A stretch of 64,000 nt of DNA from Burkholderiales bacterium (GTDB lineage Bacteria; Pseudomonadota; Gammaproteobacteria; Burkholderiales; Burkholderiaceae_C), in the NCBI GenBank assembly GCA_016213325.1, contig JACRAY010000026.1, forward strand, positions 186,001 to 250,000, in the 5' to 3' direction. The translations under genes were made by a program, and so were the position numbers. Positions 46,501 through 54,016 of the stretch are shown here, piece by piece. Position 1 is the stretch's first letter, and each line of letters starts with the position of its first letter. The notes under the pieces are model-generated. The model saw nothing but the letters and a program-made list of their open reading frames with translations, did not search any database and had not been told where the DNA came from.

Positions 46501-48337
46501 CGTGTTCGGCAACGGCATGCTGCTGTCGCGCCACATCCGGCTGGTGGCGGCGTTCGACCACCGCCACGTCTTCATCGACCCGCTGCCCGATGCAGCCTCT
46601 TCGTTCGCCGAGCGCGAGCGGCTGTTCAAGCTGCCGCGCTCGTCGTGGGCCGACTACGACACCAAGCTCATCTCCGAAGGTGGCGGCGTGTGGGCTCGCT
46701 CCGAAAAGTCGGTGCCGCTGTCGCCGCAGGCGCGCGTCGCACTCGGCATCAGCGACGAGCAGCTCACGCCCGGGGCGCTGGTAACGGCGATCCTGAAGGC
46801 GCCTGTGGACCTGCTGTACAACGGCGGCATCGGCACCTACGTGAAGGCCTCGGCCGAGGCCCACACCGACGTCGGCGACCGCGCCAACGACGCGGTGCGC
46901 ATCAACGGCAGCGAACTGCGCGCGAAGGTGGTGGCCGAAGGCGGCAACCTCGGCTTCACGCAGCGCGGCCGCATCGAGGCGGCGCAGGCCGGCGTGCGAC
47001 TGAACACCGACGCCATCGACAACTCGGCGGGCGTCGACACCTCCGACCACGAAGTCAACATCAAGATCCTGCTGGGCGTGGCGGTCGACGACGGCGAGAT
47101 GACCGAGAAGCAGCGCAACACGCTGCTGCCGCAGATGACCGACGAAGTGGGTGCGCTGGTGCTGCGCGACAACTACTTCCAGTCCCAGGCGCTGTCGGTG
47201 GGCAAGCGGCTGGCCGCGGCCCAGCTCGACGAGCAGGCCCGCTTCATCCGCTTCCTGGAGAAGGCGGGGCAGCTACACCGCGAGATCGAGTTCCTGCCGT
47301 CCGACGAGGAGATCGCCGAGCGCAAGCAGAAGTCGCAGGGCCTCACCTCGCCCGAGCTGGCGGTGCTGCTGGCCTACAGCAAGATGTGGCTCAACGACGA
47401 GCTGATGGCGTCTGACCTGCCGGAAGACCCGTGGGTCGCGAAGGCGCTGGAGCGCTACTTCCCTTCTGTGCTGAAGGAGAAGTTCGGCTCGTACATCCCG
47501 CGCCACCCGCTCAAGCGCGAGATCATCGTCACGCACGTGCTCAACAGCATGGTCAATCGGGTCGGGCCGACCTTCGTGCACCGGCTCTCGGAGATCACCG
47601 GCACCACTGCGCCGCAGATCGTGCGCGCCTACCTGGCCACGCGCGAGGTGTTCGGGCTCATCACCACCTGGCAGCAGATCGAGGCGCTGGACAACGTGGT
47701 GCCCGACGCACTGCAGGCCGAGATGGTCATCGCGCTGCGCGGGCTGGTGGCGCGCGCCACCACCTGGTTCCTGCGCTCGCGGCGCCTGCAGGAGCCGACC
47801 GAGCAGCAGGTCAAGCGCTTCGCGCCGGCGGTGCGCGCGCTGGCGGCCCGGCTGGAGACGCAGGCGAGCAGCTCGGCCCGTGCCGCGGTGTGGCTGCAGG
47901 CCGGCGTCCCGCAGGCGCTGGCGTGGCACGTCGACGCGGCCGACGGCGTGTTCGATGCGCTCGACATCGCCGAGATTGCCGACAGCACCAAGCGGCCGCT
48001 GGAAGACACGGCCGAAGTGCACACCGGCGTGGGCACGCGGCTGGGCCTGCAGCGCCTGCGCCAGCAGATCGAGCTGTTGCCGGCCGAGAGCTACTGGCAC
48101 CAGCTGGCCAAGCTGGCGCTGGGCGACGACCTGGCCGACCTGCAGCGCTCCATCGCCATGGAGGCGGTGGGCCGCTACGAAGGAACGCCCTCGGCCGTGC
48201 TGGACCAGTGGGAGCAGGCCAACCGGCAGGCGATGGAGCGCGCGCAGCGGCTGATGTCCGAGCTGCGCGAGTCGGGGGCGGGCGGCGACCTGGCGATGCT
48301 GTCGGTGGCGCTGCGCGAGCTGCGCAACCTGGTGTAG
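43529..48337 (+). CDS. gdhB: NAD-specific glutamate dehydrogenase, 180-kDa class
   Basis: Glutamate + NAD+ to 2-oxoglutarate + NH4+. 1602 residues from the ATG at 43529, typical of the L_180 class. Long N-terminal regulatory ACT/PAS-like region (~1-700). The catalytic core is in ~800-1200 with PVGSKGGFVLKK (substrate Lys), RWSDRPDDFRTEVLGLVKAQ, and the NAD-binding VGVGDMSGDVFGNGMLLS. A helical C-terminal region (~1250-1600) follows. Divergent from maeB; both feed 2-oxoglutarate and pyruvate metabolism. The symbol follows usage in related genera. Confidence 0.95.
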   Translation: MNAIELMRTERVDAVLALAAARLGAEEAQRLEPVAREYFRRVDAEDLSERSPEDLLGALLSHRQFGAQRNPGAAKVRVFSPSVGEDGWGSRHTVVQVVNDDMPFLVDSTMLEIRRHGLNLHLMIHPVLEAERDADGKLLSLQPRTRESKGPRESWMYVEIDRLVDASQRAKLVEGLQRVLADVRAAVTDWPAMVQRLREAAGELEHAPAVLPAEQVSESRAFLQWLSDDHITLLGYRQHDLVDDAGQLTLRVVPGTGLGLLSADESGMMQATMVLPPASHSVARALLPVLVVTKANSRSTVHRDGHIDYVGVKRYDAGGKVIGEHRFIGLFTSTAYSSRVSETPLLRGKVAAIVQRAGFSPGGHLAKSLQHILEAYPRDDLFQIPDEELYDTALGILALGERQRLRLFMWRDQFDRFVSCLVFVPREAYSTDLRIKFQRILLQALGGNSAEFDVLMSGTTLARIHFTVRTTPGQVVTYDRKDIERKLAAAARRWDDDLRDALVDAQGEAGGLALYKRWGGAFPASFREHVPARAAVPDILRIAALGADAPLAQTLYWPLGAQAGAIGLKVYRYGQPVVLSDSLPMLEHMGVRVLGEANYRIEGADGTPIFMHDFELQAQPAAEIEPETLARLFEDAFARVFRGEVENDDFNRLVLLAGLAAEEVVVLRAYAKYLKQIGFAQSQATITATLAAHPRIARMLVTLFKLRFDPANQDERGAEAQVNGIEKALEKVSNLSEDLVLRQLLALVQATLRTNHWRTGVGHSGTAGPRRPFLSIKFDSAKVPGLPQPRPLYEIFVYSPRFEGIHLRGGKVARGGLRWSDRPDDFRTEVLGLVKAQMVKNTVIVPVGSKGGFVLKKAPAASDREAYLKEGVACYQNYLRGLLDLTDNLVAGQTVPPPHVVRVDGDDPYLVVAADKGTATFSDYANQVSAEYGHWLGDAFASGGSVGYDHKAMGITARGAWESVKRHFREMGLDTQSTDFTVVGVGDMSGDVFGNGMLLSRHIRLVAAFDHRHVFIDPLPDAASSFAERERLFKLPRSSWADYDTKLISEGGGVWARSEKSVPLSPQARVALGISDEQLTPGALVTAILKAPVDLLYNGGIGTYVKASAEAHTDVGDRANDAVRINGSELRAKVVAEGGNLGFTQRGRIEAAQAGVRLNTDAIDNSAGVDTSDHEVNIKILLGVAVDDGEMTEKQRNTLLPQMTDEVGALVLRDNYFQSQALSVGKRLAAAQLDEQARFIRFLEKAGQLHREIEFLPSDEEIAERKQKSQGLTSPELAVLLAYSKMWLNDELMASDLPEDPWVAKALERYFPSVLKEKFGSYIPRHPLKREIIVTHVLNSMVNRVGPTFVHRLSEITGTTAPQIVRAYLATREVFGLITTWQQIEALDNVVPDALQAEMVIALRGLVARATTWFLRSRRLQEPTEQQVKRFAPAVRALAARLETQASSSARAAVWLQAGVPQALAWHVDAADGVFDALDIAEIADSTKRPLEDTAEVHTGVGTRLGLQRLRQQIELLPAESYWHQLAKLALGDDLADLQRSIAMEAVGRYEGTPSAVLDQWEQANRQAMERAQRLMSELRESGAGGDLAMLSVALRELRNLV

Positions 48338-48339
48338 GC

Positions 48340-48358
48340 GAAGGGCTTTCAGCCCTTC
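48340..48358. terminator. Bidirectional hairpin between gdhB and rtcB
   Basis: GAAGGGCT-TTC-AGCCCTTC, an 8-base perfect stem with a 3-base loop, located between convergent genes. The rtcB stop codon (48349-48351) lies inside the loop and stem. No T run. Confidence 0.6.
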
Positions 48359-49566
48359 ACGCACACCACCTGCTTGAGCGTGTGCACCACCTCCACCAGG
48401 TCCTGCTGCGCCGCCATCACCGCGCCGATGTCCTTGTAGGCGGCCGGCGTCTCGTCGAGCACGTCCTTGTCCTTGCGGCACTCCACGCCCTCGGTCGCGG
48501 CACGGTGGTCGGCCAGCGTGAAGCGGCGCTTGGCGTCGCCGCGGCTCATGGTGCGGCCGGCGCCATGCGAGCACGACTCGAACGATTCCGGGTTGCCCTT
48601 GCCCCGCACGATGAAGCTGCGCGCGCCCATGCTGCCGGGAATGATCCCCAGCTCGCCCTTCTTCGCGCTGACTGCGCCCTTGCGCGTGACCCAGACCTGC
48701 TCGCCGAAGTGGGTTTCCTGCTGCACGTAGTTGTGGTGGCAGTTCACCGCTTCCACGTGCGCCTGGAAGTTCCTGTGCAGCACGGTTCTGGCGGCCTCGA
48801 TCACGCGGCGCATCATCACCTCTCGATTCAGGCGTGCGAATTTCTGGGCCCAGCCGACCGCGCGCACGTAGTCGCCGAAGTAGCGTGAGCCTTCCTCGAA
48901 GTACGCCAGGTCGCGGTCGGGCAGGTTGGCGTTGTTGCGCAGCGCGTCCTGCTTGGCCAGCTCGATGAACATGGTGCCGATGGCGTTGCCCACGCCGCGC
49001 GAACCCGAGTGCAGCATGAACCAGACGAAGCCCTGTTCGTCCAGGCACACCTCGACGAAGTGGTTGCCGCCGCCCAGCGTACCCAGGTGGCTGTGGTTGT
49101 TGGTCTTGGCGAGCTTGGGGTAGTCGCGGCAGAGTTCCTTGAACTCGGGCTCGAGCTGGCCCCAGGCGGTGTCGACCGCACCCGGCGTCTTCTGCCACGC
49201 ACCCGGGTCGCGCGCACCCGGTGCGCGCCCATGCGGCACGGCGCGCTCGATGGCCGAGCGCAGCGGCGCCAGGTTGTCCGGCAGGTCTTCGGCCGCGAGC
49301 GTGGTCCTGCAGGCCATCATGCCGCAGCCGATGTCGACCCCGACCGCGGCCGGGATGATGGCCCGCAAGGTCGGGATCACCGAGCCCACGGTCGCGCCTA
49401 TGCCGAAGTGCACGTCGGGCATGGCCGCTACGTGCCTGAAGACGACCGGCAGGCGCGCCGCATTGGCCAACTGGCGCCGCGCCTCGGCCTCCACGGGCAC
49501 GCCGCGCGTCCACATCTTCACGGGCACGCCGCCTTCGACCTTTTCTTCGATGTAACCAGTTTCCAT
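48349..49566 (-). CDS. rtcB: RNA ligase RtcB
   Basis: GTP-dependent 3'-phosphate/2',3'-cyclic-phosphate RNA ligase for tRNA or rRNA repair. 405 residues from the ATG at 49566. Metal-site motifs are GVDIGCGMMA (Cys), GGGNHFVEV and VNCHHNYV. The guanylylated His is in SCSHGAGRTMSR. No archease or rtcA gene is adjacent. The ATG is 52 bases from the divergent SPFH gene start. Confidence 0.95.
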   Translation of the reverse strand: METGYIEEKVEGGVPVKMWTRGVPVEAEARRQLANAARLPVVFRHVAAMPDVHFGIGATVGSVIPTLRAIIPAAVGVDIGCGMMACRTTLAAEDLPDNLAPLRSAIERAVPHGRAPGARDPGAWQKTPGAVDTAWGQLEPEFKELCRDYPKLAKTNNHSHLGTLGGGNHFVEVCLDEQGFVWFMLHSGSRGVGNAIGTMFIELAKQDALRNNANLPDRDLAYFEEGSRYFGDYVRAVGWAQKFARLNREVMMRRVIEAARTVLHRNFQAHVEAVNCHHNYVQQETHFGEQVWVTRKGAVSAKKGELGIIPGSMGARSFIVRGKGNPESFESCSHGAGRTMSRGDAKRRFTLADHRAATEGVECRKDKDVLDETPAAYKDIGAVMAAQQDLVEVVHTLKQVVCVKG

Positions 49567-49618
49567 GGGTGATGAACGCAGCGGTATCATGCCTCGACAG
49601 TTCACCGAGGAGCGGATC

Positions 49619-50674
49619 ATGGCTTTGATGGATTTCATCAAGAAACAGTTCATCGACATCATCCAGTGGACCGAGACGGGCGACGGCACGCTCGCCTGGC
49701 GGTTCCCCATGGCCGACATGGAAATCCAGTACGGCGCCTCGCTCACGGTGCGCGAGTCGCAGGTGGCGGTGTTCGTCAACGAAGGCAAGGTCGCCGACGT
49801 GTTCGGGCCCGGCATGTACAAGCTGACGACCCAGACCATTCCCGTCCTCACCTACCTGAAGAACTGGGACAAGCTGTTCGAGTCGCCCTTCAAGAGCGAC
49901 GTCTACTTCTTCAGCACGCGCCAGCAGGTCGACCAGCGCTGGGGCACGCCGCAGCCCATCACCATCCGCGACAAGGACTTCGGTGCGGTGCGGCTGCGCG
50001 CCTTCGGCAACTACTCGTTCGCCGTCAGCGACCCCAAGCTGTTCCACACCAAGATCTCGGGCACGCGCGAGAGCTACACGGTGGCCGAGCTCGACGGGCA
50101 GCTACGCGGCATGATCCTGCAGCACATCTCGGATGCCATCGCGCAAAGCGGCATTCCCTTCCTCGACCTGGCGTCCAACCAGGTCGAGTTTGCCAACGCG
50201 CTGCACAAGGAGATGGCGCCGGTGTTCGAGGGCATCGGCCTGAAGCTCGACGTGATCACGGTGCAGAACCTGTCGCTGCCCGAAGAGCTGCAGAAGCTGC
50301 TGGACCAGCGCATCGGCATGGGCATGGTCGGCAACGACATGGGCAAGTTCATGCAGTACCAGACGGCGCAGGCCATCCCTGAAATGGCCAAGGCAGCCGG
50401 CACGGGCGGCGGCAGCGGTGTCGCCGGTGACGCCATGGGCTTGGGTGCCGGCATCGCCATGGGCCAGGTGCTGGCTCAGAACATCCAGCAGGGCCTGCAG
50501 GGCGGGCAGGCCGCGCACGCAGCGCAGGCGGCTGCGGCGGCGCCTGCCGCAGCGATCAAGCCCGAGGACGTGATGGCCACCATCGAGAAGCTTGCGGACC
50601 TGAAGGCCAAGGGCATCCTCACGCAGGAAGAGTTCGACTCCAAGAAGTCGGAGCTCCTGAAGAAGTTAATCTAA
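49619..50674 (+). CDS. SPFH-domain (YdjI/virion-core-like) protein with C-terminal SHOCT motif
   Basis: 351 residues from the ATG at 49619, preceded by GAGGAG. Residues ~1-250 are an SPFH/band-7-like domain (VRESQVAVFVNEGKVADVFGPGMYKLTTQTIPVLTYL; VQNLSLPEELQKLLDQRIGM). A Gly/Ala/Gln-rich linker (~260-310) follows, then a SHOCT-like C-terminus (IEKLADLKAKGILTQEEFDSKKSELLKKL). No transmembrane helix, so it probably assembles on membranes or partner proteins. It is the first gene of a five-gene operon with DUF4178, DUF350, SpeE-like and amine-oxidase-like genes. Confidence 0.85.
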   Translation: MALMDFIKKQFIDIIQWTETGDGTLAWRFPMADMEIQYGASLTVRESQVAVFVNEGKVADVFGPGMYKLTTQTIPVLTYLKNWDKLFESPFKSDVYFFSTRQQVDQRWGTPQPITIRDKDFGAVRLRAFGNYSFAVSDPKLFHTKISGTRESYTVAELDGQLRGMILQHISDAIAQSGIPFLDLASNQVEFANALHKEMAPVFEGIGLKLDVITVQNLSLPEELQKLLDQRIGMGMVGNDMGKFMQYQTAQAIPEMAKAAGTGGGSGVAGDAMGLGAGIAMGQVLAQNIQQGLQGGQAAHAAQAAAAAPAAAIKPEDVMATIEKLADLKAKGILTQEEFDSKKSELLKKLI

Positions 50675-50681
50675 GGTGAAA

Positions 50682-50723
50682 ACGCGGCCTGAAGGCCGCG
50701 TCCTTCGACCGGGCTTCGCCCGG
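50682..50723 (+). terminator. Double hairpin between the SPFH and DUF4178 genes
   Basis: ACGCGGCCT-GA-AGGCCGCGT (50682-50701) followed by CCGGGC-TTC-GCCCGG (50709-50723). Both stems are perfect, but neither has a T run, so partial attenuation or mRNA end protection is more likely than full termination within the operon. Confidence 0.4.
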
Positions 50724-50739
50724 ACCCAATAACCAGGCT

Positions 50740-52236
50740 GTGGCGACGGAGAACTCACAACGGACCTACCGGGCCGCCTGCCCGGGCTGTGGTGCGCCGG
50801 TCGAGTTCCGCAGCGCCGCGTCGACGCACGCGGTGTGCAGCTATTGCCAGAGCACGGTGGTGCGCGACGGCGAGGCGCTCGCGCGCATCGGCAAGATGGC
50901 CGACCTGTTCGACGACCACAGCCCGCTGCAGCTCATGGCCACGGGCCGCCACAACGGCAAGCCCTTCACGCTGGTGGGACGCCTGCAGTACCGCGGGCCC
51001 AGCGGGCCGTGGACCGAATGGGTGGCACTGTTCGACGACGGCAGCACCGGGCTGGTCGCCGAAGACAACGGCGCCTATGTGTTCGCCACCGCCACCAGTC
51101 CGCAGCGCCAGCTGCCCGAAGCCTCGCGTTTCCGGGTCGGCGGCACCACCGCCATCGCCGGCAAGACTTTCCAGGTGTCGTCCAACGAGCAGGTGGCGCT
51201 GGTGTCGGCGCAGGGCGAGCTGCCCAAGCTGCCGCCGCTCGACCAGCCGTTTCCGGTGGTGGAGCTGCGCAGCGCCGACGGTGACGTGCTCGCCATCGAC
51301 TTCGGCATGGTGCCGCCCGCCGTCACGCGCGGCCGCTCGGTGCTGCTCGACGAGATGCAGCTGAGCGGCCTGCGCGAAGAGAGCGCCAAGGAGACCGCAG
51401 GCCGCCAGTTCGCCTGCCCGAACTGCGGTGCACAGGTGGCGGTGCAGTTCGAAGGCAGCAAGTCCATCACCTGCAGTGCCTGCCACAGCCTGATCGACCT
51501 GTCGCAGGGCATCGGCGGCGAGTTGCGCCACGCCGAGCAGGACGAGCCGATGCAGCCGCTGATCCCGCTGGGCAGCACCGGGCAATTGCAGGGCGTGCAG
51601 TGGCAGGTGGTGGGCTACCAGCACCGCGTGGGCAAGGACCCGTCGGACGAGGAAGAAGAAAGCTTCGGCTGGGACGAGTACCTGCTGTTCAACCGCAAGC
51701 GCGGCTTCAACTTCCTGGTGGACAGCACCGAAGGCTGGAGCATCGTGAAGCCCACCACCGGCGCGCCTTCGTACGACAACGGCGCGCAGTCGGCCACCTA
51801 CCTGGGCAGCACTTACGCGCTGCAGTACAGCTACGACGCCGAAACCAACTACGTGGCCGGCGAGTTCTACTGGCCGGTCAGGCGCGGCCAGAAAACATTC
51901 AACCGCGACTTCGCCAAGGGCAAGTCCCTGCTGTCGCTGGAAGAAACGCCGCTCGAGCGCACCTGGTCGTCGGGCAGCCGCATCGACAGCGACCTGGTGG
52001 CCAAGGCCTTCAAGCTGGAAAACAAGAAGGACCTGCTCAAGCGCGGCGATGCCGGGCCTACCGCGGCCGGACCGAAGGAAGTGGGCACGGGTTGCGGCTG
52101 CCTGATCCTCATCATCATCGCGCTCATCTTCCTCATCCTCGCGCTCAGGTCGTGCGGCGAGGAAGGCAGCTACTCGGGCTACCGCTCCAGCGGTGGCTCT
52201 TTCGGCGGATATTCGAGTGGCGGAAGCCACAAGTAA
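50740..52236 (+). CDS. DUF4178 protein with two zinc ribbons and C-terminal membrane anchor
   Basis: 498 residues from a GTG. Order: zinc ribbon 1 (CPGCGAPVEF...CSYC, ~15-40), DUF4178-like domain 1 (~55-210), zinc ribbon 2 (CPNCGAQVAV...CSAC, ~225-250), DUF4178-like domain 2 (~270-430, FGWDEYLLFNRKRGFNFLVDS), one membrane helix (~452-470, GCGCLILIIIALIFLILAL) and a Gly/Ser-rich tail. The duplicated ribbon-DUF4178 plan is visible. Function unknown; it recurs with DUF350, SpeE-like and SPFH genes. Confidence 0.82.
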   Translation: MATENSQRTYRAACPGCGAPVEFRSAASTHAVCSYCQSTVVRDGEALARIGKMADLFDDHSPLQLMATGRHNGKPFTLVGRLQYRGPSGPWTEWVALFDDGSTGLVAEDNGAYVFATATSPQRQLPEASRFRVGGTTAIAGKTFQVSSNEQVALVSAQGELPKLPPLDQPFPVVELRSADGDVLAIDFGMVPPAVTRGRSVLLDEMQLSGLREESAKETAGRQFACPNCGAQVAVQFEGSKSITCSACHSLIDLSQGIGGELRHAEQDEPMQPLIPLGSTGQLQGVQWQVVGYQHRVGKDPSDEEEESFGWDEYLLFNRKRGFNFLVDSTEGWSIVKPTTGAPSYDNGAQSATYLGSTYALQYSYDAETNYVAGEFYWPVRRGQKTFNRDFAKGKSLLSLEETPLERTWSSGSRIDSDLVAKAFKLENKKDLLKRGDAGPTAAGPKEVGTGCGCLILIIIALIFLILALRSCGEEGSYSGYRSSGGSFGGYSSGGSHK

Positions 52237-52250
52237 AAGGAGAGAGTCCC

Positions 52251-52472
52251 ATGAACCTCGACTGGCTGAGACCGGCTGCCTTCTTCGGCTCCATCCTGTA
52301 CGCCCTGATCGGCGTGCTGATGTTCTGGCTGAGCTTCCTGATCATCGACAAGATCACGCCCTACGATTTGTGGGAAGAGATCGTCGAGAAGCAGAACGTG
52401 GCGCTGGGCATCGTGGTGGGCGCGATGGCGCTGGGCATCTCCATCATCGTGGCTGCGGCTGTGCACGGGTGA
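52251..52472 (+). CDS. DUF350 small membrane protein (YjfL-like)
   Basis: 73 residues with two hydrophobic helices (about 10-30 and 50-70) joined by IDKITPYDLWEEIVEKQN, the DUF350 signature region. AAAAGGAGAG precedes the ATG. The usual DUF350 protein has two such units; this one has a single unit. The stop overlaps the GTG of the spermidine-synthase-like gene. The role is unknown; it is repeatedly linked to polyamine-type genes. Confidence 0.82.
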   Translation: MNLDWLRPAAFFGSILYALIGVLMFWLSFLIIDKITPYDLWEEIVEKQNVALGIVVGAMALGISIIVAAAVHG

Positions 52473-54016
52473 GCCACGCCGAGCGAGCGGCAGCGGCCCG
52501 CGCGCCGCGCCCGCTCGAAGTTGCCCTGCTGGCGTCGGTGTTCGTCGTGGCCGCGTGCGGCCTCGTGTACGAGCTCGCCGCCGGCGCCCTCGCCTCGTAT
52601 GTGCTGGGCGACTCGGTGCTGCAGTTCTCCACCATCATCGGCACCTACCTGTTCGCCATGGGCGTCGGCTCGTGGCTGTCGCGCTTCTTCGAGCGGCAGT
52701 TGCCCGCGCACTTCCTGCGCATCGAGCTGCTGGTGGCGCTGGTGGGCGGCAGCATGCCGGCCGTGCTGTTCATCGCCAACGCGTGGCAGCCCGGGGCGTT
52801 CCGCCTGCTGCTGTACGGGCTGGTGCTGCTGGTGGGCGTGCTGGTCGGGCTGGAGATCCCGCTGGTCATGCGCATCCTCAAGCGCAACATCGCACTGCGC
52901 GAGCTGGTGTCGCAGGTGCTCACCTTCGACTACCTCGGTGCGCTCGCGGTGTCCGTCGCCTTCCCGCTGCTGCTGGTGCCCCAGCTCGGCTTGATCCGCA
53001 CCGGCCTGCTGTTCGGCGTGATGAATGCGGCGGTGGCGGTATGGGCGCTGTGGCTGTTCCGCGATGAGCTCAGGCGCTTTGCGGCGCATGCGGTCGCTTG
53101 TGGGCTGGTGCTGGCCACGCTGCTGGCCGGCCTGGCGGGGGCGCAAACCATCACCACGCTGGCCGAAGACCGCTTCTACCAGGCGCCGATCATCGTGGCC
53201 GAGAGTTCGCCGTGGCAGCGCATCGTGGTCACGCAGGGGCGCAGCGGCCTGCGCCTGTACCTCAACGGCAACCTGCAGTTCGCTGAGGCCGACGAGTACC
53301 GCTACCACGAGGCGCTGGTGCACCCCGTGATGGCCGCGCACGGCGCACCGCGCAAGGTGGCGGTGCTGGGCGGCGGCGACGGCATGGCGGTGCGCGAGGT
53401 GCTGCGCTACCCCGGCGTCGAAAGCATCACGCTGGTGGAGCTGGACCCGAACATGACGCGCCTGTTCGCGCAGCACCCGTCGCTGGCCCGGCTGAACGGC
53501 GGCGCGCTGGCGTCGCCCAAGGTGAAGTTGGTGAACACCGACGCGTTCAAGTGGCTGGAAGAGTCGCGCGAACACTTCGACGTGGTGATCGTGGACTTTC
53601 CCGACCCGACGAATTTTTCGGTGGGCAAGCTGTATACCAACTCGTTCTATGCCCTGCTCGGCGAACGCCTGAGCGCGGGCGGCTACGCGGCCGTGCAGAC
53701 CACATCGCCGTTGCTGGCGCGGCGCAGCTTCTGGACCGTGGTGGCGACGATCGAGTCCACCGGGCTCGTCGCGACGCCGTACCACGCGCACGTGCCAAGT
53801 TTTGGCGAATGGGGCTTCGTGGTCGCGAGCCGCCGTCCCTGGCACCAGCCCGAGGCGCTGCCCGGGGACCTGCGCTACCTGACACTCACCACGCTGCCGC
53901 AGTTGTTCGACTTCCCGCGCGACATGACCCGCGTTCCGGCCGAGGTGAACCGGCTGTCCAACCAGGTGCTGGTGACGACATACGAGCGCGAGTGGGGCAA
54001 GGTGCACCAGCCGTGA
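52469..54016 (+). CDS. Membrane-embedded spermidine synthase-like aminopropyltransferase
   Basis: 515 residues from a GTG overlapping the DUF350 stop. Six or seven membrane helices in ~15-215, then a SpeE-type domain (~225-500): SPWQRIVVTQ, LYLNGNLQFAEADEYRYHEALVHP (substrate Asp/His/Tyr pattern), VLGGGDGMAVREVL (cofactor Gly-rich loop), VELDPNM and IVDFPDPTN (catalytic D-x-P-D-P form). It likely transfers an aminopropyl group from decarboxylated SAM. speD lies 5 kb away. The membrane fusion suggests a substrate in or at the membrane (inference). Confidence 0.9.
   Translation: MSHAERAAAARAPRPLEVALLASVFVVAACGLVYELAAGALASYVLGDSVLQFSTIIGTYLFAMGVGSWLSRFFERQLPAHFLRIELLVALVGGSMPAVLFIANAWQPGAFRLLLYGLVLLVGVLVGLEIPLVMRILKRNIALRELVSQVLTFDYLGALAVSVAFPLLLVPQLGLIRTGLLFGVMNAAVAVWALWLFRDELRRFAAHAVACGLVLATLLAGLAGAQTITTLAEDRFYQAPIIVAESSPWQRIVVTQGRSGLRLYLNGNLQFAEADEYRYHEALVHPVMAAHGAPRKVAVLGGGDGMAVREVLRYPGVESITLVELDPNMTRLFAQHPSLARLNGGALASPKVKLVNTDAFKWLEESREHFDVVIVDFPDPTNFSVGKLYTNSFYALLGERLSAGGYAAVQTTSPLLARRSFWTVVATIESTGLVATPYHAHVPSFGEWGFVVASRRPWHQPEALPGDLRYLTLTTLPQLFDFPRDMTRVPAEVNRLSNQVLVTTYEREWGKVHQP

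Noticed and set aside
43574..47050. 1158-codon minus-strand open frame
   Set aside because: It is entirely antisense to the glutamate dehydrogenase and has no domain features.
47273..50047. 924-codon minus-strand open frame spanning rtcB and parts of neighbours
   Set aside because: The real rtcB gene is in another minus-strand frame with all catalytic motifs. This frame is low-complexity.
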